Assembly (NCBI RefSeq): GCF_004912145.1
Contig: NZ_STGT01000001.1
Coordinates: 62,001-126,000, forward strand
DNA from: Peteryoungia rhizophila
Lineage (GTDB): Bacteria; Pseudomonadota; Alphaproteobacteria; Rhizobiales; Rhizobiaceae
Length of the DNA: 64,000 nucleotides
Reading direction: 5' to 3'
Part shown: positions 56,944-64,000 of the stretch, in pieces
Numbering within the stretch: the stretch's first letter is position 1
How the letters are laid out: every line of letters begins with the position of its first letter
The notes under the pieces: generated by a model
What the model saw: only the letters and a program-made list of their open reading frames with translations
What the model was told of the DNA's origin: nothing
The model's database searches: none
Position numbers and translations under genes: made by a program

Positions 56944-56970
56944 GCAATTGCCAAATGACCTGGAATCAAG

Positions 56971-57765
56971 ATGACAGGAACCGCCCCGGCCGCGCTCGAC
57001 GTGCACGACATCGCCAAGAGTTTCGCCGGCGTCGAGGTTCTCAAGGGCATCTCCGCCACTGCCCGTCGTGGCGACGTGATCTCGATCATCGGCTCGTCCG
57101 GTTCCGGCAAGAGCACCTTCCTCCGCTGCATCAACCTTTTGGAAGCGCCCGATCGCGGCCGTATAATTATCGGTGGTGAAGAGCTGAAGCTGCGCGCCTC
57201 CCGCAAGGGCAGCCTTGAGGCCGCCGACCGCAAGCAACTCGAGCGGTTGCGCACCGGGCTTGGGATGGTGTTCCAGAGCTTCAATCTCTGGGCCCATCGC
57301 ACTGTGCTGGAAAACGTCATCGAAGCACCGGTGCATGTTCTGAAGATGCCGCGTCGGGAGGCGATCGAGAAAGCGGAAGCGCTGCTCGCCAAGGTCGGGC
57401 TCTACGACAAGCGCGATGCCTATCCGGCCTTTCTCTCCGGCGGCCAGCAGCAACGGGCGGCGATTGCTCGCGCACTCTGTGTCGATCCGGCCGTCATGCT
57501 GTTCGACGAGCCGACGTCGGCGCTCGATCCGGAGCTTGTCGGCGAAGTGCTGAAGGTCATCCGGGATCTGGCCGATGAGGGCCGCACCATGCTTCTCGTC
57601 ACGCATGAGATGAGCTTTGCCCGCGAGGTCTCCAGCCATGTGATGTTCCTAGACAAGGGGCGCGTCGAGGAAGAGGGACCGCCGGACCAGGTCTTCGGCG
57701 ACCCGAAAAGCGCCCGTTGCCGTGAATTCACCCGCAGCCTCGGGGGGCGCGGGGCCACGGCCTGA
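56971..57765 (+). CDS. Polar amino-acid ABC transporter ATPase
   Basis: A 264-residue ATP-binding subunit of the HisP/OccP (PAAT) class. Walker A GSSGSGKST, Q-loop VFQSFNLWAHRTVLENV, signature LSGGQQQR, Walker B VMLFDEPTSALDPE and a histidine in LVTHEMSFAREV. It drives amino-acid import with the binding protein and permeases that follow. First gene of the operon that is divergent from the Lrp gene. Confidence 0.94.
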   Translation: MTGTAPAALDVHDIAKSFAGVEVLKGISATARRGDVISIIGSSGSGKSTFLRCINLLEAPDRGRIIIGGEELKLRASRKGSLEAADRKQLERLRTGLGMVFQSFNLWAHRTVLENVIEAPVHVLKMPRREAIEKAEALLAKVGLYDKRDAYPAFLSGGQQQRAAIARALCVDPAVMLFDEPTSALDPELVGEVLKVIRDLADEGRTMLLVTHEMSFAREVSSHVMFLDKGRVEEEGPPDQVFGDPKSARCREFTRSLGGRGATA

Positions 57766-57805
57766 ACACCCATTTCAACCTTCAATCCAATTGGGGAAAA
57801 CGACG

Positions 57806-58576
57806 ATGAAACTGATCTCCCTTCTTCTCGCCGGCGCCGCCTTTGCCGCGACCGCCGTCACCGCCCAGGCCGAAGTCCGCTTCGGCATCATGAACGAGGC
57901 CTATCCGCCCTTCTTCGCCAAGGATGCGTCGGGCACCTGGAACGGTTGGGAAATCGACCTGATGAACGCCGTCTGCGCAGAGATGAAGGAGATCTGCTCG
58001 GTCGTCGACGTCTCCTGGGACGGCCTGATCCCGGCGCTGCAGACGAAGAAGTTCGACGTCATCTGGTCGTCGATGTCGATCACCGAGGAGCGGTTGAAGA
58101 CCATCGATTTCACCGACAAATACTACAACACGCCGAGCAAGCTGATCGGACCGAAGGATGCGACGCCGGGTGCGACGCCTGAGGCCGTCGACGGCAAGAC
58201 GATCGGCATCCAGGTCTCGACCGTGCAGTCGGCCTATTATGCGAAGCACTTCGCCGAGAAGGCCGAGGAGCAGACCTACGCCACCCTGGACGAAGCCTTC
58301 CAGGATCTTTCCGCTGGCCGCATCGACTATGTCTTCGGCGATGCCATCCCACTTGCCGATTTCCTCAAGACCGATTTCGGCAAGGATTGCTGCGCCGACA
58401 TGGGCGACGTGGCGGCTGATCCGTCCGTTCTCGGCACCGGCATTGGCGGTGGCCTGCGCAAGGAAGACACCGAACTCAAGGCCAAGCTGAATGCGGCGAT
58501 CGCCGCCGTCCGCGCCTCTGGCAAGTATGACGAGATCACGAAGGCTTACTTCACCTTCGACGTCTACGGCCAGTAA
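57806..58576 (+). CDS. Amino-acid ABC transporter periplasmic binding protein
   Basis: A 256-residue family 3 solute-binding protein. The signal peptide covers residues 1-21 (LLAGAAFAATAVTAQA). Ligand-domain parts: VRFGIMNEAYPPFFAKDASG, NGWEIDLMNAVCAEM and IWSSMSITEERLKTIDFTDKYY. GGGGAAAA lies upstream of the ATG at 57806. Family 3 proteins bind amino acids or opine-like compounds; the aspartate, arginine and serine/threonine residues of an amino-acid site are in the expected places, but the ligand is not predictable. It lies 40 bases after the ATPase gene. Confidence 0.92.
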   Translation: MKLISLLLAGAAFAATAVTAQAEVRFGIMNEAYPPFFAKDASGTWNGWEIDLMNAVCAEMKEICSVVDVSWDGLIPALQTKKFDVIWSSMSITEERLKTIDFTDKYYNTPSKLIGPKDATPGATPEAVDGKTIGIQVSTVQSAYYAKHFAEKAEEQTYATLDEAFQDLSAGRIDYVFGDAIPLADFLKTDFGKDCCADMGDVAADPSVLGTGIGGGLRKEDTELKAKLNAAIAAVRASGKYDEITKAYFTFDVYGQ

Positions 58577-58597
58577 TCGGCAGGGATTGCGGACGAG

Positions 58598-59323
58598 ATG
58601 GCGACCGCTTCGATGACGGCATGGCAATTGCTGGCGCTTCAGCCTCCGGGCTGGGGCGGCGCGCTGTTGACCGGTGCTGCCACCACCGTCGCCATCTCGG
58701 CCTGCGCCTATTCGATCGGCCTCGTCATCGGGCTGTTCGGGGCGCTCGGCAAGCTTTCCAACAACCGGACCGTCGGACTGATCCTCAAGGGCTATACCTC
58801 TGTCATCCGGGCGGTGCCGGAACTCATCCTGATCGTCGGGCTCTATTATGCCGGGACCGATGGCCTCAACCGGCTGCTGATGGCCTTCGGTCTCCCGCCG
58901 GTCGAGGTCAATGGTTTCGTTGCTGCCGTCGCCGTGCTCGGCTTCGTGCAGGGCGCCTACATGACCGAGGTGCTGCGCGGCGCGATCCTGGCGATCCCGG
59001 CGGGGCAGATCGAGGCGGCGCGGGCCTTCGGCATGTCGCCGCTGCTGCGGTTTCGTCGAGTTACGCTGCCGGCATTTCTGCCGAACGCCCTTCCCGGCAT
59101 GGCCAATCTCTGGATGTCGGTCACCAAGGACAGCGCGCTGGTCGCTGTCGTCGGCTATCAGGAACTGGCGCTGACGACGCGTCTCGCGGGTGCCAATACC
59201 AAGGAATATTTCCTCTTCTTCCTGGCGGCAGCTGTCCTCTATCTCGTCATCACGCTTCTCTCCAACCTCGTCTTCCATGGCATCGAGCGCCGCGTGCGCC
59301 GGGGCCAGAAGCCGGCGCATTGA
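58598..59323 (+). CDS. Amino-acid ABC transporter permease (HisQ type)
   Basis: A 241-residue inner-membrane permease of the HisM/HisQ type. It has about five helices and the EAA coupling loop near IEAARAFGMSPLLRFRRVTL. It follows the binding protein by 21 bases. With the next gene it forms the membrane channel. Confidence 0.93.
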   Translation: MATASMTAWQLLALQPPGWGGALLTGAATTVAISACAYSIGLVIGLFGALGKLSNNRTVGLILKGYTSVIRAVPELILIVGLYYAGTDGLNRLLMAFGLPPVEVNGFVAAVAVLGFVQGAYMTEVLRGAILAIPAGQIEAARAFGMSPLLRFRRVTLPAFLPNALPGMANLWMSVTKDSALVAVVGYQELALTTRLAGANTKEYFLFFLAAAVLYLVITLLSNLVFHGIERRVRRGQKPAH

Positions 59324-59335
59324 GGGGGACGTGAG

Positions 59336-60025
59336 ATGAATTTCGAATGGATCGCGAAATACTGGCCACTTCTGATCGAAGGCGCCTTCCAGACCGTTTC
59401 GCTGCTGGTGATCTCGGTCGGCTTCGGCTTCGTGCTGGCGGTGGGGCTCGCCTTTGCACGGGTGAGCGGCGGGCCTGTCATCCGCAATCTCGCGCTTGGC
59501 TATTCTACCGTGTTTCGCGGCACGCCGCTGCTGATCCAGCTCTGGCTCCTCTACTATGGCGTGGGCTCGCTGCTACCGATGGTACCAGGACTCCGCCAGA
59601 GCTTCCTATGGCCGATCCTGCGCGAAGGCTTCTTCTTTGCCGCCCTCTCCTTCACGCTCAACTTCGCCGCCTATCAGTCGGAAGTGCTTCGGGGGGCGCT
59701 GCTCTCCGTGCCGAAAGGTGAGCTGGAAGCGGGGCGCTCGCTCGGCATGAGCCCGTTGATGCTGATCAGACGCATCTGGCTGCCAAGGGCGATCCGCACG
59801 GCGCTGCCGACGATTGCCGGCGAGATCGTGCTGCAGCTGAAAGCCACGCCGCTCGCCTTCACCGTCACCGTGATGGATCTCTATGCCGTCGCCTTCAAGG
59901 TCCGCCAGGACACGCTTCTCGTCTACGAGCCACTGCTCGTCGTCACCCTCTTTTATGTCGCGCTCACGGCCCTCATCACCCGCGCCTTCGGGGTAGTCGA
60001 GGCGCAAGTGCCGATCCGCCGCTGA
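59336..60025 (+). CDS. Amino-acid ABC transporter permease (HisM type)
   Basis: A 229-residue second permease with five hydrophobic segments. The coupling loop is ELEAGRSLGMSPLMLIRRIW. Thus the ABC system is complete: one ATPase, one binding protein and two permeases. It lies 12 bases after the first permease and 22 bases before the PLP-enzyme gene, so transporter and enzymes are one operon. Confidence 0.93.
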   Translation: MNFEWIAKYWPLLIEGAFQTVSLLVISVGFGFVLAVGLAFARVSGGPVIRNLALGYSTVFRGTPLLIQLWLLYYGVGSLLPMVPGLRQSFLWPILREGFFFAALSFTLNFAAYQSEVLRGALLSVPKGELEAGRSLGMSPLMLIRRIWLPRAIRTALPTIAGEIVLQLKATPLAFTVTVMDLYAVAFKVRQDTLLVYEPLLVVTLFYVALTALITRAFGVVEAQVPIRR

Positions 60026-60047
60026 GGCGGCTTGAAAGTGAAATGCC

Positions 60048-61280
60048 ATGACGAAAGCCTTCGTGACCCATCCCCTGCCCGCATCTTCCGGTCCTGAAAC
60101 CCGGGCGCTCGATGCCGGCCTGGTGATCGATCCGGCGACCGGGGCGATTGCGCCCAATGTCTCGATGTCGGTCAACAATGTGCTGATGCCGGGCGATGGT
60201 GCCTTCTCCGCCGATGGCGTCGCTGATCTCGCCGATCTTCCCTATCTCTATGCGCGGTGGACGAACCCCACCGTGCGGCAGCTGGAACAGCGGCTGGCGG
60301 GCCTCGAAGGCGCCGAGGACGCGCTGGCGACGGCCACCGGCATGGCGGCGATTGCCGGTACGCTGTTCACCTTTCTCAAGGCCGGCGACCATCTCGTCGT
60401 CTCGGATGTCTGTTATGCGGGCGCCGTCGAACTCACCCAGCGGGTGCTGCCCGATTTCGGCATCGAGGTGACACCGGTCAACATGGCGCGTCTCGATCTG
60501 GTTGAAGCCGCCATGCGGCAGAATACCCGGCTCGTGCATTGCGAGAGCCCGGTCAATCCGATCCTGCGCATGGTTGATCTCGAAGCGCTTGCGAGGATCG
60601 CCCATAGGCATGGGGCGCTGATCTCGGTCGATTCCACCTTTGCCACCCCGGTTGCTACGCGCCCGCTGTCGCTCGGCGTCGATCTCGTCATCCATTCGCT
60701 GACCAAATTCATCAATGGTCATGGCGACGTGCTGGGCGGGGCCGTGATCGGGCGAAAGGAGCTGATCGCCCGTATCAGGGGTCGCGCCGGCGTCTATCTC
60801 GGGGCGTCGCTTTCGGCCCAGTCGGCCTGGCTGATCATGCGCGGCATCGACACGCTTTATCCGCGCCTGCGCATGGCTTCAGACAGCGCCCTTGCCGTCG
60901 CGACCTTCCTGGAAGGTCATCCGGAGGTGGAGCGTGTGATCTATCCGGGTCTCGCCTCCCACCCGCAGCATGATCTCGCGAAACGCCAGATGGATGTCTT
61001 CGGGGGCATGATCGCGTTTCGCACGCGCAACCCGAAAGCCGCCGCAGAGCGGCTAGCGACAAGGCTGCGCGTTGCCCACTATGCCTTTTCGCTCGGTCAC
61101 CAGCGCAGCCTCGTGGTGCTGCTCGATACCGAGGAGATGATGACCTCGACCTTCCGCCTCACGGGCGAGGCCCTCACCGATTACCGCGCCTATGCCAGCG
61201 ACGGGCTCTTCCGCCTGTCGATCGGCCTCGAGACCACAGGCGACATCATCGCCGATCTCGACCAGGCGCTTACCCCATGA
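60048..61280 (+). CDS. Cys/Met metabolism PLP-dependent enzyme (cystathionine/methionine gamma-lyase type)
   Basis: A 410-residue enzyme of the Cys/Met metabolism family (fold type I). The PLP lysine is K220 in HSLTKFINGHGDVLGG. Other marks are the Tyr/Arg pair LYARWTNPTVRQLEQRLAGLEG near the N-terminus and STFATPVATRPL. Methionine gamma-lyase, cystathionine gamma-lyase and synthase all look alike here. Its partner genes (homocysteine methyltransferase, amino-acid uptake, Lrp) favour sulfur amino-acid breakdown or transsulfuration. Position between permease and methyltransferase genes; ATG 60048. Confidence 0.9.
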   Translation: MTKAFVTHPLPASSGPETRALDAGLVIDPATGAIAPNVSMSVNNVLMPGDGAFSADGVADLADLPYLYARWTNPTVRQLEQRLAGLEGAEDALATATGMAAIAGTLFTFLKAGDHLVVSDVCYAGAVELTQRVLPDFGIEVTPVNMARLDLVEAAMRQNTRLVHCESPVNPILRMVDLEALARIAHRHGALISVDSTFATPVATRPLSLGVDLVIHSLTKFINGHGDVLGGAVIGRKELIARIRGRAGVYLGASLSAQSAWLIMRGIDTLYPRLRMASDSALAVATFLEGHPEVERVIYPGLASHPQHDLAKRQMDVFGGMIAFRTRNPKAAAERLATRLRVAHYAFSLGHQRSLVVLLDTEEMMTSTFRLTGEALTDYRAYASDGLFRLSIGLETTGDIIADLDQALTP

Positions 61281-61303
61281 CCACATCCGACGGAGACATA
61301 TCC

Positions 61304-62215
61304 ATGGCAGACACAATGATCCTCGACGGCGGCATGAGCCGCGAACTCTTGCGGCTCGGTGCAGAGCTGAAGCAGCCGCAATGGTCGGCGCTGGCGCTGA
61401 TGAACAGCCCCGAGATCGTGCGCCAGGTGCATGCCGAGTTCATCGCGGCCGGTGCCGATGTCGTCACCACCAACTCCTATGCGCTGGTGCCCTTCCATAT
61501 CGGCGAGGAGCGGTTCCAAACGGACGGTCCTGATCTCATTGAGCTCTCCGGCAAGCTGGCGCGGGAAGCTGCGGATGCGGCCGGCCGCAAGGTGGTGGTC
61601 GCGGGATCGTTGCCGCCAATCTTCGGCTCCTATGAGCCCCAGAATTTCGATCCGTCGACCGTACAGGACTATCTCAAGGTTCTGGTCGAGAACCTCGCGC
61701 CCCATGTGGACGTCTGGCTCGGCGAAACGCTCAGCCTGATTGCCGAAGGCGAAGCCGTGCGCAAGGCGATCCAGGCGCAGCCGAAGCCTTTCTGGATCTC
61801 GTTCACGTTGGCCGACGACGCAGGCCAGCTGGCCGGCGGCGAACCGAAGCTGCGCTCCGGTGAGACGGTCAAAGCCGCCGCCGAATGGGCCGCGGGCTCG
61901 GGTGCTTCTGCGCTGCTGTTCAATTGCGCCAAGCCGGAGGTGATGAAAAAGGCGGTGGAGACGGCAGCATCCGTGTTCGCGGAAAAAGGCTCATCGCTCA
62001 AGATTGGCGTCTACGCCAATGCCTTCGAGACCGACACCGAAGACAAGGCGGCCAACGAGGGCCTGCACGATACCCGCGAGGACCTGACGGGCGACGTCTA
62101 TTCCCGCTTCGCCTGCCAATGGGCCGAGGCCGGTGCCACGATGATCGGCGGCTGTTGCGGCATCGGGGCGGAACATATCCACCGAGTGGCTGGCGCGCTG
62201 AGAGCGCGGGGCTGA
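61304..62215 (+). CDS. Homocysteine S-methyltransferase family protein
   Basis: A 303-residue Zn-dependent methyltransferase of the BHMT/MmuM family. Zinc ligands are the first cysteine in LLFNCAKPEVM and the pair in MIGGCCGIG; N-terminal ILDGGMSREL is the typical barrel start. It would transfer a methyl group from S-methylmethionine or another S-methyl donor to homocysteine. The ATG at 61304 (MADTMILDGG) has GGAG eight bases upstream; an ATG at 61277 overlapping the lyase stop is also possible and would make the genes coupled. Last gene of the operon. Confidence 0.9.
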   Translation: MADTMILDGGMSRELLRLGAELKQPQWSALALMNSPEIVRQVHAEFIAAGADVVTTNSYALVPFHIGEERFQTDGPDLIELSGKLAREAADAAGRKVVVAGSLPPIFGSYEPQNFDPSTVQDYLKVLVENLAPHVDVWLGETLSLIAEGEAVRKAIQAQPKPFWISFTLADDAGQLAGGEPKLRSGETVKAAAEWAAGSGASALLFNCAKPEVMKKAVETAASVFAEKGSSLKIGVYANAFETDTEDKAANEGLHDTREDLTGDVYSRFACQWAEAGATMIGGCCGIGAEHIHRVAGALRARG

Positions 62216-62222
62216 CCCTGTT

Positions 62223-62253
62223 CAGCGGCGCCCAGGCCCACCTGGCGCCGCTG
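62223..62253 (+). terminator. Strong hairpin after the sulfur operon
   Basis: CAGCGGCG pairs with CGCCGCTG, continuing through a bulged C to an inner CAGG/CCTG-like stem, right after the methyltransferase stop codon. A T-run (TTTTTT) comes only about 20 bases later, so its efficiency as a terminator is uncertain. Confidence 0.5.
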
Positions 62254-62377
62254 CGATTGTGTCATTCCTGTGATTTTTTCTTGCCGCCTGCCTTGAACTC
62301 CGGATGACAGGCCCCATCTGAGCGTTTGCGGACCGGGCCCCTCTGGCGATGGATATTATCCTCGTGATGTCGGACCG

Positions 62378-62395
62378 CATCGAGCACGCTCGATG
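62378..62395. promoter_or_regulatory. 18-bp palindrome upstream of terC
   Basis: CATCGAGC and GCTCGATG flank a two-base AC centre, about 80 bases before the terC start. It may be an operator or part of the leader RNA. The rest of the 260-base gap has no gene. Confidence 0.45.
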
Positions 62396-62475
62396 TCATG
62401 CCCGGACCGGATCTCTCTTCTGCGAGACCGTGCGCGCGTTGCATCGAGCCAGATCATGCAACAGAGGTCAGACAC

Positions 62476-63489
62476 TTGGAACTCCTGCTCATACTCTTTC
62501 TCGGCAAGCCACTCTGGATGTGGCTGCTATTCATCCTGTTGGTCGTTGCGCTTCTGGCCTTCGACCTCGGCGTTCTCAACAAGGACGACCATGAAATCGG
62601 CATCGCCGAAAGTCTCAAGCTTTCGGCGATGTATATCACCCTCGGGGTGCTCTTCTCCGGCTTCATCTACTGGCAGATGGACACCACGGCGACCGCCCAG
62701 TATCTCACGGCCTTCGTGGTCGAGAAAACGCTGGCGATGGACAATATCTTCGTCATTGCGCTGATCTTCAGCTTCTTCGCCATCCCGCGCGAATACCAGC
62801 ATCGGGTTCTCTTCTGGGGCATTCTCGGCGTAATCCTGCTGCGCGGCATCATGATCGGCCTCGGCGCCACGATCGTCGATCAGTATCATTGGGTGCTCTA
62901 TCTCTTCGCCGGCTTCCTGATCCTGACGGGCATCAAGATGCTGTTCGTCGCCGACAAGGAGCACAAGATCGAGGATAATGCCTTGATCCGCTTCCTGAAG
63001 CGTCGGTTGAACGTGACGGAAGAAACGCATGGTCACGACTTCTTTGTGAAGAAGCCGGATCCGGTAACGGGCAAGATCAGGCGCTTCGCAACGCCGCTCT
63101 TGCTGGCGCTGATCATGATCGAGATCGCCGACCTCGTCTTTGCGGTCGACTCGGTGCCGGCGGTGTTCACCATCACCACCGACCCCTATATCGTCTACAC
63201 CTCGAACATCTTCGCGATCCTCGGCCTGCGCGCACTCTACTTCGCGCTGGATGCCATCCTGCACCGCTTCGCCTACCTGAAGTATGCGCTGTCGGTCCTC
63301 TTGATCTTCATCGGCTCGAAGATCTTCATCGCCTATGGCATGGGCTGGGAGAAGTTCCCGCCGGAATGGTCGCTGGGGATCACCTTCCTCATCCTCGGCG
63401 TTGGCGTTGCCTATTCGCTATGGAAGACGGGCGGTGGCTCCGATGGCACCGCGACCAAGGTCGTGGAAGCCAGGAACCCGGCCGAATAA
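62476..63489 (+). CDS. TerC family integral membrane protein
   Basis: A 337-residue membrane protein of the TerC/Alx family, which includes manganese exporters and tellurite-resistance proteins. The family signature is seen in VVEKTLAMDNIFVIALIF and IMIEIADLVFAVDSVPAVFTI, where acidic residues in the membrane form the metal site. About nine helices; a cytoplasmic loop holds ETHGHDFFVKKPDPVTG. It probably exports manganese, as for Alx. The start is a TTG at 62476 with AGAGG eight bases upstream; longer readings are less likely. I do not see a yybP-ykoY manganese riboswitch motif in the leader. Confidence 0.9.
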   Translation: MELLLILFLGKPLWMWLLFILLVVALLAFDLGVLNKDDHEIGIAESLKLSAMYITLGVLFSGFIYWQMDTTATAQYLTAFVVEKTLAMDNIFVIALIFSFFAIPREYQHRVLFWGILGVILLRGIMIGLGATIVDQYHWVLYLFAGFLILTGIKMLFVADKEHKIEDNALIRFLKRRLNVTEETHGHDFFVKKPDPVTGKIRRFATPLLLALIMIEIADLVFAVDSVPAVFTITTDPYIVYTSNIFAILGLRALYFALDAILHRFAYLKYALSVLLIFIGSKIFIAYGMGWEKFPPEWSLGITFLILGVGVAYSLWKTGGGSDGTATKVVEARNPAE

Positions 63490-63517
63490 GGCCGACATTC
63501 AGGATACCGGAAACGAC

Positions 63518-63541
63518 GAATGGCCCCGCAAGGGGCCATTC
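63518..63541. terminator. Bidirectional terminator between terC and xseB
   Basis: A 10-bp perfect stem GAATGGCCCC / GGGGCCATTC with a GCAA loop, 28 bases after the terC stop and 50 bases from the convergent xseB end. Both flanks are moderately T-rich in the reading direction. Confidence 0.75.
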
Positions 63542-63591
63542 TGTTGTGGGGGCGTCTCTTCAAATCGGCAGCCTCTTCGGCCAGCCGTCGA

Positions 63592-63846
63592 TCACGCGCC
63601 GTCGAGCGGTTCGACGCCTGCAGGCTTGCCGGCGCGGTCGAGGCGGATCTTTTCAATGCGGTTTTCGGCGGCCGAGAGCAGCTGCTCGCAATGCTTCTTC
63701 AGAAGCTCGCCGCGCTCGTAGATGGCGATGGATTCGTCCAGCGCCACGTCGCCCCGTTCGAGGCGTGCCACGATGCTTTCGAGCTCGGCCACGGCCTTTT
63801 CGAAGGAATAGCCGGTGAGATCGGCGGGAGCGGTGGCGTCGGACAT
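63592..63846 (-). CDS. xseB: Exodeoxyribonuclease VII small subunit
   Basis: Small subunit of the exonuclease that degrades single-stranded DNA; XseA is not in the window. 84 residues. The conserved block is [20 protein letters not shown] followed by [20 protein letters not shown]. The ATG at 63846 is chosen; the preceding TTG at 63852 is within the stop region of the upstream gene. It is separated by two bases from the end of the deacetylase-family gene, so they are coupled. Confidence 0.96.
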   Translation of the reverse strand: MSDATAPADLTGYSFEKAVAELESIVARLERGDVALDESIAIYERGELLKKHCEQLLSAAENRIEKIRLDRAGKPAGVEPLDGA

Positions 63847-63848
63847 AC

Positions 63849-64000
63849 TCAACCCTTCATCAGTCTCAGAATGTGCAGGCCCGCCGATTCGGCGAGGCCT
63901 TCCAGATCATAGCCGCCTTCGAGCAGGCTGACGACCCGGTTATGGGCGAAACGGTCTGCGACCTCCAGGAGCCTGCCCGTCGCCCAGTCGAAATCCTCGC
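63849..64000 (-). CDS. Histone deacetylase family protein, 3' end (partial)
   Basis: Only the C-terminal 49 residues are inside the window; the 5' end lies beyond 64000. The frame reads [20 protein letters not shown], then [19 protein letters not shown] and a short end, matching the C-terminus of acetoin-utilisation (AcuC) / histone-deacetylase-like amidohydrolases, where LEGGYD is a strong signature. Stop at 63849, two bases before the xseB start. In rhizobia this gene commonly precedes xseB. Confidence 0.85.
   Translation of the reverse strand, partial: EDFDWATGRLLEVADRFAHNRVVSLLEGGYDLEGLAESAGLHILRLMKG

Noticed and set aside
62216-62475. Possible yybP-ykoY manganese riboswitch before terC
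   Set aside because: I looked for the conserved GGGGAGTAG-type core and the paired C-rich loop and did not find them; only a palindrome and a hairpin are present.

Overview
This 64 kb window looks like a chromosomal segment of a Rhizobiaceae-type alphaproteobacterium (Rhizobium/Agrobacterium/Ensifer-like, high GC). Several things point there: the aa3 oxidase operon order coxB-coxA-cyoE-small ORF-ctaG-coxC followed by DUF983-SURF1-DUF1304-ispH; the rnhA/thrB overlap; a SoxR gene divergent from an MFS pump; a BioMNY biotin transporter; IalB, TAXI-TRAP and DUF1344 proteins; and the many GGDEF/EAL proteins. No rRNA, tRNA, CRISPR array, prophage or insertion sequence was found. Genes are densely packed and mostly housekeeping.

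Layout. 0.2-6.5 kb: thrC, an M16 zinc peptidase, a RimJ-like acetyltransferase and a membrane GGDEF/EAL protein. 6.5-8.6 kb: a LysE exporter, a broken AraC/GyrI regulator and a DUF1801 gene. 8.6-12.7 kb: YqgE, a stand-alone DsbD N-terminal-like domain, a peroxiredoxin, a Dabb protein, rnhA and thrB. 12.9-15.7 kb: a PAS-GGDEF-EAL protein and ispH. 15.7-22.7 kb: cytochrome c oxidase assembly and structural genes, with a perfect FNR/FixK-type box upstream of coxB. 23-27.1 kb: IalB, tldD, a ParD antitoxin with a decayed ParE toxin, and a SPOR-tailed D,D-carboxypeptidase. 27.3-29.4 kb: soxR and an MFS pump facing each other across a textbook SoxR operator/promoter. 29.4-40.9 kb: polysaccharide deacetylase, pdxH, lipoprotein, DnaJ-like protein, fabI, histidine phosphatase, DUF1344, a third GGDEF/EAL protein, aroC and a ribB with a degenerate second domain. 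40.9-43.9 kb: a palindromic repeat, a RES/Xre toxin-antitoxin pair with a 15-bp-arm operator-like palindrome, a GNAT and an AlkX/YcaQ glycosylase. 44-51.5 kb: bioMNY, small stress proteins, sodB, YkgJ, an MFS protein and dxs. 51.6-63.5 kb: pirin, DUF1850/TRAP/TAXI, then an Lrp-controlled cluster (PAAT ABC transporter, Cys/Met PLP lyase, homocysteine methyltransferase) and TerC. 63.6-64 kb: xseB and the 3' end of a histone-deacetylase-family gene.

How the genes work together. The cta block builds, copper-loads and haem-A-supplies the aa3 oxidase; the FNR-like box suggests oxygen-responsive control. SoxR, the MFS pump, SodB and the peroxiredoxin form a redox-stress layer. The 56-62 kb cluster reads as import and processing of a sulfur amino acid or S-methylated relative, driven by an Lrp-type regulator. 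Two toxin-antitoxin loci are in different states: RES/Xre intact, ParDE with a dead toxin. I see no clearly unprecedented multi-gene system. The most interesting items are regulatory architectures (SoxR promoter, coxB anaerobox, Xre palindrome), gene decay (parE, araC) and the sulfur cluster apparently lying between dxs and xseB.
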